The translations under genes were made by a program, and so were the position numbers. Of a stretch of 64,000 nt of DNA, positions 1 to 7,985 are shown in pieces. The DNA lies in contig NZ_PVZV01000007.1 in assembly GCF_002995495.1 (NCBI RefSeq), forward strand, positions 248,001 to 312,000, in the 5' to 3' direction. This stretch comes from Actinocorallia populi (GTDB lineage: Bacteria > Actinomycetota > Actinomycetes > Streptosporangiales > Streptosporangiaceae). Within the stretch, counting starts at the first letter, position 1. Each line of letters begins with the position of its first letter. Below the pieces are notes generated by a model. It saw only the letters and a program-made list of their open reading frames with translations, ran no database searches and was not told where the DNA came from.

Positions 1-386
1 ACGGCGACCACCTCCGAGCCGTACTCCACCTGGCCGGTGAAGCGGTCGGCCGCCCACTCCAGGTAGTCGTGGAACTCCAGGCGCGAGGGGAACATCGTCT
101 TGTGGTTGATGAAGTCGGCCAGCCTCCCGCGCTCCTTCAGGTAGTGGAGGAAGGAGTACTCCGAGGACGGGTTGCGCATCGTCACCAGGTCCTTGAGGAA
201 GGAGACCTGCATCGTGGTGCCCTCGATGAGCATCCCCCGGTGCCAGCCGAACCTGCTCTGCCGCTCGAGGAAGACCGCGTCGAGCTCCGCCGCCTGCTCG
301 CGCAACGCTATGGCCAGGGCGAGGTTGGAGGGACCGAAACCGATTCCCACCAGGTCGTGGACGTGCTCTGTTGCGGTACTGGACAT
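1..386 (-). CDS. L-lysine/L-ornithine N-monooxygenase, siderophore type (partial; C-terminal part lies beyond the window)
   Basis: Only the first 128 codons are present. The protein begins MSSTATEHVHDLVGIGFGPS; the GxGxxxxxLA signature is the FAD-binding Rossmann loop of the SidA/IucD/PvdA family. It continues with family-typical segments (FLERQ..FGWHRGM, MQVSFLKDLVTMRNP, SSEYSFLHYL, FPSRLEFHDYLEWAA). These flavoenzymes use NADPH and O2 to N-hydroxylate lysine or ornithine as the first step to a hydroxamate siderophore. The ATG is the natural start because the FAD loop follows within 15 residues. Two overlapping iron-box palindromes lie just upstream, which fits iron-repressed expression. The visible part does not show whether the substrate is lysine or ornithine. 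Other siderophore genes are expected left of the window. Confidence 0.9.
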   Translation of the reverse strand, partial: MSSTATEHVHDLVGIGFGPSNLALAIALREQAAELDAVFLERQSRFGWHRGMLIEGTTMQVSFLKDLVTMRNPSSEYSFLHYLKERGRLADFINHKTMFPSRLEFHDYLEWAADRFTGQVEYGSEVVA

Positions 387-417
387 GGGCGCCCCTTCAT
401 GGACGGGCCGAAAGAAC

Positions 418-451
418 TTAGGCAAGCCTTACGAAGGTAAGCCTTACCTAC
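418..451. promoter_or_regulatory. Two overlapping iron boxes (DmdR1/IdeR/DtxR-type operators)
   Basis: Two 19-base sites overlap by four bases. The left one reads TTAGGCAAGCCTTACGAAG and the right one GAAGGTAAGCCTTACCTAC, whose core GGTAAGCCTTACC is a near-perfect palindrome. Both resemble the actinobacterial iron-box consensus TTAGGTTAGGCTAACCTAA. They sit 32 bases upstream of the N-monooxygenase start, where Fe-loaded DtxR-family repressor would block transcription. The 15-base spacing resembles tandem double-dimer binding at other DtxR-family operators; that comparison is from general knowledge. Confidence 0.85.
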
Positions 452-473
452 ATTCCAAGTCCAGTAGGCGCGA

Positions 474-1325
474 TCATTCTTCGTCGTTGGCGGCGCCGCC
501 CGCGCCCACGAGACGGGTGTTGGCGCCCGCCGCCTTCCACCGCTCCTCGAACCCCTCCAGCATCTTGATGGACTTGCGCGTGACGACGCCCGGGACCAGG
601 GGGCGCACGACCCGCAGGGCCGGCAGCCACCACTGGCCGTACACCTGCGGGCGGCGGCGCAGGAGGCCCGCGACGAGCCGGTCGACGGTCGGCTCCAGGG
701 GGTAGGTCCTGCCCCCGGGGTAGGGCATCTTCGCGCGCATGTCGCGCAGCACGACGTCCTGGTCGGCGCCGCGCACCATGTCGGTGTCGGTCCAGCTCAG
801 GTAGCCGACGCCCACGCCGACGCCGTGGACGGCGACCTCGGCGCGCAGCGAGTGCGCGAAAGCCTCGACGCCGGACTTGCTGGCGCAGTAGGCGGCCATC
901 ATCGGGACCGAGACCAGCGCGGCCAGCGAGGCGACCTGGAAGAAGTAGCCCCTGGACTCGCGCAGCGCGGGCAGGAACGCCCGCGCGGTGCTCGCGCTGC
1001 CCATGAGGTTCACCTGAATCACCCGGTTGAAGGTGGCAGGGTCGGAGAACTCCACCGGGCCGCCGGTGGCGACGCCGGCGTTGGCCACCACGATGTCGAT
1101 CCGCCCGAAGCGCTCCTTCACCTCGGCCGCCACCACGGCCAGCGCGGCGTCGTCGGTGACGTCCACCGTCCAGAAGGCGGCGTCGGGGCCGCACTCCCCG
1201 GCCACCCTGGCCAGCTCTCCCGGCTCCAGGCCCAGCAGCGCCACCTTGATCCCGCGCTTCGCCAGCTTCTTGGCCATGAGCTCGCCCAGACCCCGGGCCG
1301 CCCCGGTCACCACCGCTACCGTCAT
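474..1325 (-). CDS. Short-chain dehydrogenase/reductase (SDR)
   Basis: A 283-residue classical SDR with the cofactor loop TGAARGLG right at the N-terminus, NAG in ANAGVATGG, and a YCASK catalytic segment (Tyr and Lys four apart). The likely catalytic Ser lies in QVASLAAL. I start it at the ATG preceded by AGGAG seven bases upstream; an in-frame start 12 codons earlier has no ribosome binding site. The C-terminal third is longer than in minimal SDRs and basic (PGVVTRKSIK), typical of actinobacterial SDRs of unknown substrate. It lies downstream of a MerR gene on the same strand with a dyad between them, so MerR control is plausible. Substrate unknown. Confidence 0.85.
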   Translation of the reverse strand: MTVAVVTGAARGLGELMAKKLAKRGIKVALLGLEPGELARVAGECGPDAAFWTVDVTDDAALAVVAAEVKERFGRIDIVVANAGVATGGPVEFSDPATFNRVIQVNLMGSASTARAFLPALRESRGYFFQVASLAALVSVPMMAAYCASKSGVEAFAHSLRAEVAVHGVGVGVGYLSWTDTDMVRGADQDVVLRDMRAKMPYPGGRTYPLEPTVDRLVAGLLRRRPQVYGQWWLPALRVVRPLVPGVVTRKSIKMLEGFEERWKAAGANTRLVGAGGAANDEE

Positions 1326-1370
1326 CACTGCTCCTGATGTTTCCAGTTCCAACTGGGACATTCAGGAGAG

Positions 1371-1385
1371 TAGACGATGTGTCTA
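1371..1385. promoter_or_regulatory. Inverted repeat TAGAC-N5-GTCTA upstream of the SDR gene
   Basis: A perfect 5-5-5 dyad, TAGACGATGTGTCTA, overlaps the stop region of the MerR gene and lies 45 bases upstream of the SDR start. MerR-family operators are dyads inside the promoter, so this is a candidate site for the regulator encoded next door. I see no convincing -35/-10 pair with the 19-bp spacer typical of MerR promoters. Confidence 0.4.
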
Positions 1386-2069
1386 ATCAGAGCCAGACCA
1401 GCGGTCCAACTCAGCCCGGATCCGGCGGTCCATCGCCCGCCCGAAGTGCTCGTCGGCGACCGCGCGCACCACCGGCTTGAGCTTGCCCACCGTGGCCACG
1501 AGGTCCTCCGAGTCCATCAGGTGGGTGCGCGCCAGCTGGACGACCGCGAACGCCATGCGGTCGAAGGCCGCCTCCAGCTCCCAGCTCACCGCCAGCACCG
1601 ACCGCAGCGGGACGCCCGCCCGCACCAGCTCCACCGTGGCCTCCAGCAGCCGGGTGCTGGAGAGCACGTACCGCTCGCCCTCGACCCGGACGTAACCCAG
1701 CTCCACCGCCTCGGCCAGCAGCTCCGGGGTGAACTGGCGGCCGAACAACCCGTCCAGCTCCTCGGCCGTCAGCGCGGCGGGCCTCCCCTCGGCCCACGGC
1801 TCCTCGGCCGCGGCGGCCAGGCCGATCAGCTCGGTCACCTCGCGGCCCTCGTCGGCGGCGGCCAGCAGCTCCTCGATGCCGTCCAGCCGGTACCCGCGCT
1901 CCAGCAGCCGGGCGATCAGCCGCAGCCGCTCCAGGTGCGCCCGCGAGTACCAGCCCACCCTGCCCTGCCTGCGCGGCGGCGGCAGCAGCCGCCGCTCCTG
2001 GTAGTACCGGAGGGTGCGGACCGGCACCCCTGCTTCCCGTGCCAGCTCCTCGATGCGGTACTCATCCAC
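1383..2069 (-). CDS. MerR-family transcriptional regulator
   Basis: A 228-residue protein with an N-terminal winged HTH typical of MerR: MDEYRIEELAREAGVPVRTL at residues 1-20, then RYYQERRLLPPPRR, GWYSRAHLERLRLI and a predicted dimerisation helix. The C-terminal domain (about residues 70-228) is helical and acidic, with no cysteine cluster for metal sensing and no aromatic drug pocket that I can recognise. Inducer unknown. It is transcribed divergently from the radical SAM gene and may also read into the downstream SDR. The spacing to the divergent gene is only 43 bases, so regulator and target promoters must overlap. Confidence 0.85.
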   Translation of the reverse strand: MDEYRIEELAREAGVPVRTLRYYQERRLLPPPRRQGRVGWYSRAHLERLRLIARLLERGYRLDGIEELLAAADEGREVTELIGLAAAAEEPWAEGRPAALTAEELDGLFGRQFTPELLAEAVELGYVRVEGERYVLSSTRLLEATVELVRAGVPLRSVLAVSWELEAAFDRMAFAVVQLARTHLMDSEDLVATVGKLKPVVRAVADEHFGRAMDRRIRAELDRWSGSD

Positions 2070-2099
2070 GTCGCGACCCTAACCGACCCCCGGCGCCGG

Positions 2100-2105
2100 T
2101 ACGCT
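2100..2105 (+). promoter_or_regulatory. Candidate -10 element of a leaderless promoter
   Basis: TACGCT lies seven bases before the GTG start of the radical SAM gene. A TANNNT box at this distance places transcription initiation at or next to the start codon, the signature of leaderless mRNAs common in actinobacteria. There is no Shine-Dalgarno sequence before this GTG, which agrees. Confidence 0.5.
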
Positions 2106-2112
2106 GCCGTGC

Positions 2113-3414
2113 GTGAGTCACGAAGTCAGCGTGGTGGTGCGCTACCGCAAGGCCGTCACCTACGGGGTGCACGCGCTGCTCGCGGCCCTGCAGGCCTCGG
2201 GCGTCGAGTGCGAGCTGCGCTACGGCACGAGCCCCGAGGAGACCGCCGCGGAGATCGCCGCGAGCGGCGGCGACCGGGTGCTGGTGCTGTGGTCGTTCTA
2301 CTCGCCCGACGCCGAGGCCATGGCGGCCGAGCTGGCGGCGGTGCGCGCGCTGGCGGACGGGCCGCACGTGCTGCACATCGCAGGTGGCGTGCACGCCACC
2401 GCCGAACCCCAGCACGTCCTGGACTCCGGCTGGGACCTCGCGGGCATCGGCGAGGGCGAGTCGACGATCGTCTCGCTGGTGACCGCGCTGCGCGAGGGCG
2501 CCGAACCGACGACGGTGCCGGGCCTGGCCGTGCGCGACCACGACGGGGTGGCGCTGCGCACCCGTCCCGCGCCCCAGCTGCCCCTGGACGCCTACCGCTC
2601 CTTCCCCTCGGGCGCGCGCCGGCACGTCGGGCCGATCGAGCTGACCCGCGGCTGCCGCTACACCTGCCGCTTCTGCCAGACGCCGTTCATGTTCGGCGGG
2701 CAGTTCCGGCACCGGTCGGTGGAGGGCGTCGTGGCGCACGTCCGGGGCATGCGGGAGGAGTTCGGGCTGCGGGACGTCCGGTTCATCACCCCGACCTCGC
2801 TCTCCTACGGCTCGCCGGGCCCCGACCCGGACCTGGACGCCGTCGAGGAGCTGCTGTCGCGCGTCAAAGACGAGCTGCCGGAGGACGGCCGGATCTTCTT
2901 CGGCAGCTTCCCGTCCGAGGTGCGCCCCGAGCACGTCACCCCCGAGGCGATGCTGATGCTCAGGAGGTACGTGGCCAACGACAACATCATCATCGGCGCG
3001 CAGTCCGGCTCGGACAGGATCCTGGCCGCCTCGGGCCGCGGCCACGGCGCGGGCCCGGTGCGCGACGCCGTGCGCATCGCCGTCGAGCACGGCTTCCGCC
3101 CGAACGTCGACTTCATGTTCGGCATGCCCGGTGAGGACGCCGCCGACCAGGACGCCTCCCTGCGCCTGGCCGACGACCTCGTCGACCTGGGCGCCCGCAT
3201 CCACACCCACACCTTCATGCCGCTGCCCGGCACCCCCTGGCGCGACGCCGACCCGGCCTTCATCCCCGTGGAGACCATGCGCAGGCTCGACCGCCTCGCC
3301 CAGCGCGGCGAGGCCTACGGCCACTGGCGCCGCCAGGCCGAGCACTCCACCCGCCTGGCCGAGACCGCCAAGGCCTACCCCCGCCGCACCAGGCGCCGGC
3401 GCACCGACGGCTGA
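2113..3414 (+). CDS. B12-binding domain/radical SAM protein, MJ_1487-like
   Basis: A 433-residue protein with two parts. Residues 1-150 form a cobalamin-binding-type Rossmann domain (VLVLWSFYSPDAEAM, HIAGGVHATAEP, GIGEGEST). From about residue 170 comes a radical SAM barrel whose cluster motif is CRYTCRFC, i.e. CxxxCxxC, in a context ending QTPFMFG. Later segments (GAQSGSDRILAASGRGH, FMFGMPGE, FMPLPGTPW) match B12/radical SAM enzymes such as the archaeal MJ_1487-type family. Reaction unknown; related enzymes carry out methylations, ring contractions or thiolations. There is no partner or substrate gene alongside. Start is GTG without a ribosome binding site. The C-terminus is very basic (PRRTRRRRTDG). 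Confidence 0.85.
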   Translation: MSHEVSVVVRYRKAVTYGVHALLAALQASGVECELRYGTSPEETAAEIAASGGDRVLVLWSFYSPDAEAMAAELAAVRALADGPHVLHIAGGVHATAEPQHVLDSGWDLAGIGEGESTIVSLVTALREGAEPTTVPGLAVRDHDGVALRTRPAPQLPLDAYRSFPSGARRHVGPIELTRGCRYTCRFCQTPFMFGGQFRHRSVEGVVAHVRGMREEFGLRDVRFITPTSLSYGSPGPDPDLDAVEELLSRVKDELPEDGRIFFGSFPSEVRPEHVTPEAMLMLRRYVANDNIIIGAQSGSDRILAASGRGHGAGPVRDAVRIAVEHGFRPNVDFMFGMPGEDAADQDASLRLADDLVDLGARIHTHTFMPLPGTPWRDADPAFIPVETMRRLDRLAQRGEAYGHWRRQAEHSTRLAETAKAYPRRTRRRRTDG

Positions 3415-3423
3415 ACCGGGCCG

Positions 3424-4068
3424 CTACAGCCCGGCGAAGCGGAGCTCGAGGCCGTCCAGGAGGGCCAGGAGGCCGGTCTCGAAGGCGGACCCGTCGATCT
3501 CCTGCTGGCGGTCGGCCAGGAGGTGGGCCTGGTCGAGGTGGGGGTACTCGCCGGCGTAGACGGCGGCGTCGTCGGGGAAGCCGCCGGCGAAGGAGCCCAG
3601 GGCCGAACCGATGACGAAGAAGCGCATGAGGGCGCCCACGCCGGTGGCCTCGCGGCGCGGCCAGCCGGCGTCCACCAGGCCGCCGAAGACGGCGTCGGCG
3701 ACGCGGAGCATGACGCGGCGGTGGCGGCCGGGGCCGCGGGCCAGGACGGGCACGATGTTGGGGTGGGCGGCCAGGGCGGCGCGGTAGGAGTGCGCCCAGG
3801 CGTACAGGGCGGCGCGCCAGCCGGGCTCGCCGCCGGGACGCAGCCCCTCGAACATCGACAGGTCCACCTCGGCGAGCACGGTGTCGGTGACGGCGTCGAG
3901 GAGCTCGTCCTTGGTGGCCACGTGGTTGTACAGGGAGGGGCCGCTGACGCCGAGCTCGGCGGCGAGCCGCCGGGTGGAGACCGCCTCCAGGCCCTCGGTG
4001 TCCAGCAAAGCCAGCGCCGCCTCGACGATGCGTTCACGGCTGAGCAGCGGCTGACGTGGCCGGGCCAA
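3424..4068 (-). CDS. TetR-family transcriptional regulator
   Basis: A 214-residue TetR with the HTH at residues 10-55 (SRERIVEAALALLDTEGLEA, then RLAAELGVSGPSLYNHVATK). The helical ligand-binding domain follows. The start is TTG, preceded by a GGGGGAG ribosome binding site; the first residues are MARPRQPLLS. It is divergent from a fatty-acyl-CoA ligase gene across a 159-base intergenic region holding two near-identical operator-like repeats. It therefore probably represses that ligase and itself, with an acyl-CoA as a reasonable but unproven inducer. Confidence 0.88.
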   Translation of the reverse strand: MARPRQPLLSRERIVEAALALLDTEGLEAVSTRRLAAELGVSGPSLYNHVATKDELLDAVTDTVLAEVDLSMFEGLRPGGEPGWRAALYAWAHSYRAALAAHPNIVPVLARGPGRHRRVMLRVADAVFGGLVDAGWPRREATGVGALMRFFVIGSALGSFAGGFPDDAAVYAGEYPHLDQAHLLADRQQEIDGSAFETGLLALLDGLELRFAGL

Positions 4069-4121
4069 GGTCTCCCCCTCTGCGGACGACGGAAGCGTTC
4101 ATTCTGGCAGCACCCGAGAAC

Positions 4122-4183
4122 CTTGCAGCGCTAGTTTCTTTGTTCTACCATCGGCGGCACCTGTGACTTGCACTGCTAGTTTT
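4122..4183. promoter_or_regulatory. Direct pair of TetR operator-like sites
   Basis: CTTGCAGCGCTAGTTT (4122-4137) and CTTGCACTGCTAGTTT (4167-4182) are near-identical direct copies 45 bases apart between the divergent tetR and fadD genes. Each contains an imperfect dyad, CTnGC-N3-GCnAG. The duplication, position and dyad make them the likely sites for the adjacent TetR. Confidence 0.65.
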
Positions 4184-4227
4184 CCGCGGGGCTCCCTCCC
4201 CGCCCCCCGACGGAGGAGCATGCCGAC

Positions 4228-5760
4228 ATGAGCGCGACGCTTTCCCTGGCCAGCGTCCTGGCCGAATCCGCCCGCCGCCGCCCGAGGCAGACCGCGCTGA
4301 TCCAGGGCGACCTGCGGCTGACCTACGCCGAGGTGTGGGAGCGCGCCCGAGCCCAGGCCGCGGCCCTGGTCCGGCTGGGGGTGCGGCCCGGGGACCGGGT
4401 CGCCCTGCTGTGCCCCAACACCGCGGAGTTCCCCCTGGCCTACTACGCGGTGCTGGCCGCCGGAGGCGTCGTGGTGCCCGTCCACCTGCTGCTCACCGCC
4501 CCCGAGATGGAGCACGTGCTGCGCGACAGCGAGGCGACGGTGCTGCTGTGCCACCCGCTGTTCGCCGAGGTCGCCGCGCAGGCCGCCGAGGCCGTCGGAA
4601 CACGGGTGTGCTCGCTGGGCCGGGGCCCGCTGCCCGGCACCGACGGCAGCCTGCCCGACCTCGCCGGGACCGTCGAGCCGCTGCAGACCTTCGTCGGGCG
4701 CGCCCCGGAGGACCCGGCCGTCGTCTTCTACACCAGCGGCACGACCGGGCGGCCCAAGGGCGCGGTGCTCAGCCACCTCAACCTGGTGATGAACGCCACG
4801 ATCAACGCCTTCGACTCCCACCCGGTGCGGCCCGGCCAGGTGGCGCTCGGGGCCCTGCCGCTGTTCCACATCTTCGGGCAGACGGTCAGCCTCAACTCCA
4901 CCTGGCGCGCGCTGGGGACGCTGGTGCTGCTGCCGCGCTTCGACCCCGCGCAGGCGGTCGAGCTGATGGTCGCCGAGGACGTGACGATCTTCCACGGGGT
5001 GCCGACGATGTACTTCGGGCTGGTGGAGGCCGCCAAGAACGCCTCCCGGCTGCCGGAGCTCGAACTGTGCGTCTCCGGCGGCGCCGCGCTGCCCAGGACG
5101 ATCCTGGAGTCCTTCGAGACCGCTTTCGGCACCCCGGTGTACGAGGGGTACGGGCTGTCGGAGACCTCGCCCACGGCCGCGGTCAACCAGCCGCTCTTCG
5201 GGACGCGCGCGGGCACCGTCGGGCACGCCATCTGGGGTGTGGAGGTGGAGATCGCCGCCCCCGACCGGCCCGACGAGATCGAACTGCTGCCGGCCGGAGC
5301 GCTCGGCGAGATCGTCATCCGCGGCCACAACGTCTTCACCGGCTACCTGGGCAACCCCGAGGCGACCACCGCGGCCCTGGTGGACGGCTGGTTCCGCACC
5401 GGCGACCTGGGCACCAAGGACGCCGACGGGTTCGTCACCATCGTCGACCGGCTCAAGGACATGATCATCCGCAGCGGGTTCAACGTCTACCCCACCGAGG
5501 TGGAGGAGGCGCTGCTGGCCCACCCGGACATCGCCGAGACCGCCGTCATCGGGCTGCCCGACCCGGTGACCGGCGAGGAGGTCTGCGCGGTCGTCGTCCC
5601 GGCGCCGGGCGCCCTGCCCGACGCCGACGAGATCATCGCCTTCGCGCGGGAGCGGCTCGGCCGGCACAAGTACCCGCGCCGCGTCGAGTTCGCCGCCGAG
5701 CTGCCCCTGGGCCCCAGCCACAAGGTGCTCAAGCGCGAGCTGCGCCGCCGGTACCTCTGA
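4228..5760 (+). CDS. fadD: Fatty-acid-CoA ligase (AMP-forming)
   Basis: A 510-residue ANL-superfamily ligase. Visible motifs are the phosphate loop YTSGTTGRPKG (about residues 169-179), the adenine motif YEGYGLSETSPT (about 307-318), GWFRTGDLG, the hinge DRLKDMIIRSG and the C-terminal catalytic lysine in GPSHKVLKREL. It activates a carboxylic acid to acyl-AMP and then acyl-CoA. Length and motif spacing fit medium/long-chain FadD enzymes more than acetyl-CoA synthetases. A canonical GGAGGAG ribosome binding site precedes the ATG. It is divergent from a TetR gene and convergent with an acyl-CoA dehydrogenase operon, suggesting a shared role in acid catabolism. Chain-length preference cannot be read from the sequence. 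Confidence 0.93.
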   Translation: MSATLSLASVLAESARRRPRQTALIQGDLRLTYAEVWERARAQAAALVRLGVRPGDRVALLCPNTAEFPLAYYAVLAAGGVVVPVHLLLTAPEMEHVLRDSEATVLLCHPLFAEVAAQAAEAVGTRVCSLGRGPLPGTDGSLPDLAGTVEPLQTFVGRAPEDPAVVFYTSGTTGRPKGAVLSHLNLVMNATINAFDSHPVRPGQVALGALPLFHIFGQTVSLNSTWRALGTLVLLPRFDPAQAVELMVAEDVTIFHGVPTMYFGLVEAAKNASRLPELELCVSGGAALPRTILESFETAFGTPVYEGYGLSETSPTAAVNQPLFGTRAGTVGHAIWGVEVEIAAPDRPDEIELLPAGALGEIVIRGHNVFTGYLGNPEATTAALVDGWFRTGDLGTKDADGFVTIVDRLKDMIIRSGFNVYPTEVEEALLAHPDIAETAVIGLPDPVTGEEVCAVVVPAPGALPDADEIIAFARERLGRHKYPRRVEFAAELPLGPSHKVLKRELRRRYL

Positions 5761-5778
5761 CCTCCCCGCCCCGGCGGA

Positions 5779-6816
5779 TCAGGGCGCCAGGTCCACCAGC
5801 CCGCCGAGGGCGGCCCGGTGGCGGTGGGCTCCCCCGAACGCCGCGGACAGGCTCTTGGCCCGCTTCAGGTAGAGGTGGGCGGGATGCTCCCAGGTGAAGC
5901 CGATGCCGCCGTGCAGCTGGACGCACTGCTCGGCGGCGTGGACCACGACCTCCGAGCAGTGCGACTGGGCGATCGCCACCGCTACGGGGGTGTCGGGGCC
6001 GCCGCTCGCGACGCAGTCGGCGGCGTGGCGGGCGACGGCCCTGGCCTGGGCGACGGCGACCCACAGGTCGGCCAGCCGGTGCTTGACCGCCTGGTAGGAG
6101 CCGATGGGCCGGGCGAACTGGTAACGGGTCCTGACGTAGGCGACGGTGGTCTCCAGGCACTGCTCGGCGACGCCGAGCTGCTCGGAGGCCAGGATCGCCG
6201 CGCCGACCGTCAGAGCGCGCCCCACGGCCTGCGTACCGCCTATCCTGCGGCCCCGCGCCCCGCCGAAGTCCAGGTCCGCCAGCGGGCGGGTCCGGTCGAG
6301 GGTGGTGAGCGGGGTGCGGGTGACGTCCGGGGCGTCGTAGGCGTACAGGCCGTCCTCCTGCGGCAGGAGCAGGACGTCGGCGGCGAGCGCGTCGGCCACG
6401 CCGGTGACCTTCCCGTCCCGCGCGGGGCGCTCCGGAGAGCCGTAGGGCACCGCCAGGGTGGCGACGGCCTCACCGGCCGCGACGGACGCGAGCAGGTCGC
6501 GGTCGTCCGAGGCCAGCAGCGCGGCCACGCCCAGCACCGCGCCGCCCAGGAACGGGACGGGCGCCACGGCGCGGCCCAGCTCCTCGGCGACGACGGCGGT
6601 CTCGCGCCAGCCCGCGCCGGAGCCGCCCAGTTCCTCGGGGACGGGCAGGCCCGCGCAGCCGAGCTCCCTGCCCAGGACCCGCCACAGGCCGGCGTCGTGG
6701 GTCTCGTCGCGCTCGGTCCAGGCCAGGACGTGCTGCCAGCCCGCCCGGTCGGCCAGCACCCCGCGGAGCCCGGCCCGCAGCTCCTCTTCGACTTCGCCGT
6801 AAAGCAGCTCGCTCAC
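5779..6816 (-). CDS. Acyl-CoA dehydrogenase, beta-type subunit of a heteromeric enzyme
   Basis: A 345-residue acyl-CoA dehydrogenase, shorter than the usual 380-400. The N-terminal helical domain and FAD/substrate-binding C-terminal bundle are present (RTRYQFARPIGSYQAVKHRL; QCVQLHGGIGFTWEHPAHLYLKRAKSL given in part). The C-terminus ends soon after HRAALGGL, without the EGTxEIxR catalytic-region motif. This matches the FadE27/FadE29-type partner of alpha2beta2 dehydrogenases known from steroid side-chain degradation in mycobacteria. The GTG start overlaps the stop of the upstream dehydrogenase gene (GTGA), so the two subunits are translationally coupled. Substrate unknown. Confidence 0.85.
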   Translation of the reverse strand: MSELLYGEVEEELRAGLRGVLADRAGWQHVLAWTERDETHDAGLWRVLGRELGCAGLPVPEELGGSGAGWRETAVVAEELGRAVAPVPFLGGAVLGVAALLASDDRDLLASVAAGEAVATLAVPYGSPERPARDGKVTGVADALAADVLLLPQEDGLYAYDAPDVTRTPLTTLDRTRPLADLDFGGARGRRIGGTQAVGRALTVGAAILASEQLGVAEQCLETTVAYVRTRYQFARPIGSYQAVKHRLADLWVAVAQARAVARHAADCVASGGPDTPVAVAIAQSHCSEVVVHAAEQCVQLHGGIGFTWEHPAHLYLKRAKSLSAAFGGAHRHRAALGGLVDLAP

Positions 6817-7985
6817 CGGGGCAGGTCCTTCCACGGGGTGTCCTTGTCGACCCGGTGCTCGCCGGGCAGGCCGAGCACCCGCTCGGCGATGATGTTGCGC
6901 AGGATCTCGGAGGTGCCGCCCTCGATCGAGTTGCCCTTGGCGCGCAGGTAGCGGTAGCCGGGCGAACGCCCGGCGAAGTCCACGGTCTCGGGGCGCCGCA
7001 TCGTCCAGTCGTCGTAGAGCAGGCTCTCGTCGCCGAGGAGTTCCAGTTCGAAGCCGGTGAGCCGCTGGTTCAGCTCGGCGAAGGACAGCTTCATCGCGCT
7101 GCCCTCGGGGCCGGGCTCGCCCTGCGCGAGCTGCTGGCGCAGCCGCTGCCCGGTGAGGCGGACGACCTCGGCCTCCACCCACAACCGCAGCAGCCGGTCG
7201 TACAAGGCGGGGTCCCGCAGTTCGGGACGCTCCCGCCACGCCTGGGAGACCAGTCCGAGCACGCCCGCCTCGCGCGGCACGGCCTGCCCGCCGATGGCGA
7301 CCCGCTCGCTCATCAGTGTGGTGTTGGCGACCTTCCAGCCGTCGCCGACCGCGCCGAGCCGGTGCGCGTCGGGGATGCGCACGTCGGTGAGGAAGACCTC
7401 GTTGAACTCGGCCTCGCCGGTGATCTGCCGCAGCGGGCGCACCTCGACACCGGGCGCGGTCATGTCGCAGACGAAGTAGGTCAGGCCCCGGTGCTTGGGG
7501 ACCGACGGGTCGGTGCGGGCCACGAGCAGCGCCCAGCGGGCCCGGTGCGCCAGCGACGTCCAGACCTTCTGCCCGTTGACGACCCAGCCGTCGCCGTCGC
7601 GGACCGCGCGGGTGGCCAGACCCGCCAGGTCCGAGCCCGCGCCGGGCTCGCTGAACAGCTGGCACCAGATCTCCTCGCCCGTCCACAGCGGGCGCAGCCA
7701 GCGCTCCCTCTGCTCGGGGGTGCCCACCGCGAGGATCGTCGGGGCGGCCATGCCCAGGCCGATGGCGTTGCCCTCCGGCCGGTTGCTCGGCGTGCCCGCG
7801 AACGCCTTCTCCACCTCGCGCTGCGACTCGCGGGGCAGTCCGAGGCCGCCGGCTCCCTCGGGGAAGTGCACCCAGGCCAGACCGGCGTCGAACCGCGCCC
7901 GCAGGTACTCCAGCGGCTCCATGCGGGTGTGGTCGTGCTTCTCGCGGAACTCCGCGACGCGTGAGCGCAGTTCTTCCGGCGTCAT
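6813..7985 (-). CDS. Acyl-CoA dehydrogenase, alpha-type subunit
   Basis: A 390-residue acyl-CoA dehydrogenase with the full fold: flavin-contacting QLFSEPGAGSDLAGL and NGQKVWTSLAHRA, and the C-terminal NSIEGGTSEILRNIIAERVL. It pairs with the shorter dehydrogenase directly downstream, as in mycobacterial FadE26/27 and FadE28/29 complexes; the heteromeric assembly is inferred from this pairing. The start codon overlaps the stop of the upstream DinB-like gene (ATGA), making a tightly coupled three-gene operon. A segment before the ATG stays open for 39 more codons but is low-complexity and belongs to the neighbouring frame. Confidence 0.9.
   Translation of the reverse strand: MTPEELRSRVAEFREKHDHTRMEPLEYLRARFDAGLAWVHFPEGAGGLGLPRESQREVEKAFAGTPSNRPEGNAIGLGMAAPTILAVGTPEQRERWLRPLWTGEEIWCQLFSEPGAGSDLAGLATRAVRDGDGWVVNGQKVWTSLAHRARWALLVARTDPSVPKHRGLTYFVCDMTAPGVEVRPLRQITGEAEFNEVFLTDVRIPDAHRLGAVGDGWKVANTTLMSERVAIGGQAVPREAGVLGLVSQAWRERPELRDPALYDRLLRLWVEAEVVRLTGQRLRQQLAQGEPGPEGSAMKLSFAELNQRLTGFELELLGDESLLYDDWTMRRPETVDFAGRSPGYRYLRAKGNSIEGGTSEILRNIIAERVLGLPGEHRVDKDTPWKDLPR

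Noticed and set aside
5779-7686. A 635-codon acyl-CoA dehydrogenase
   Set aside because: Only the last 345 codons show similarity. The first 290 are a shadow of the upstream dehydrogenase gene, and a GTGA overlap gives the proper start.
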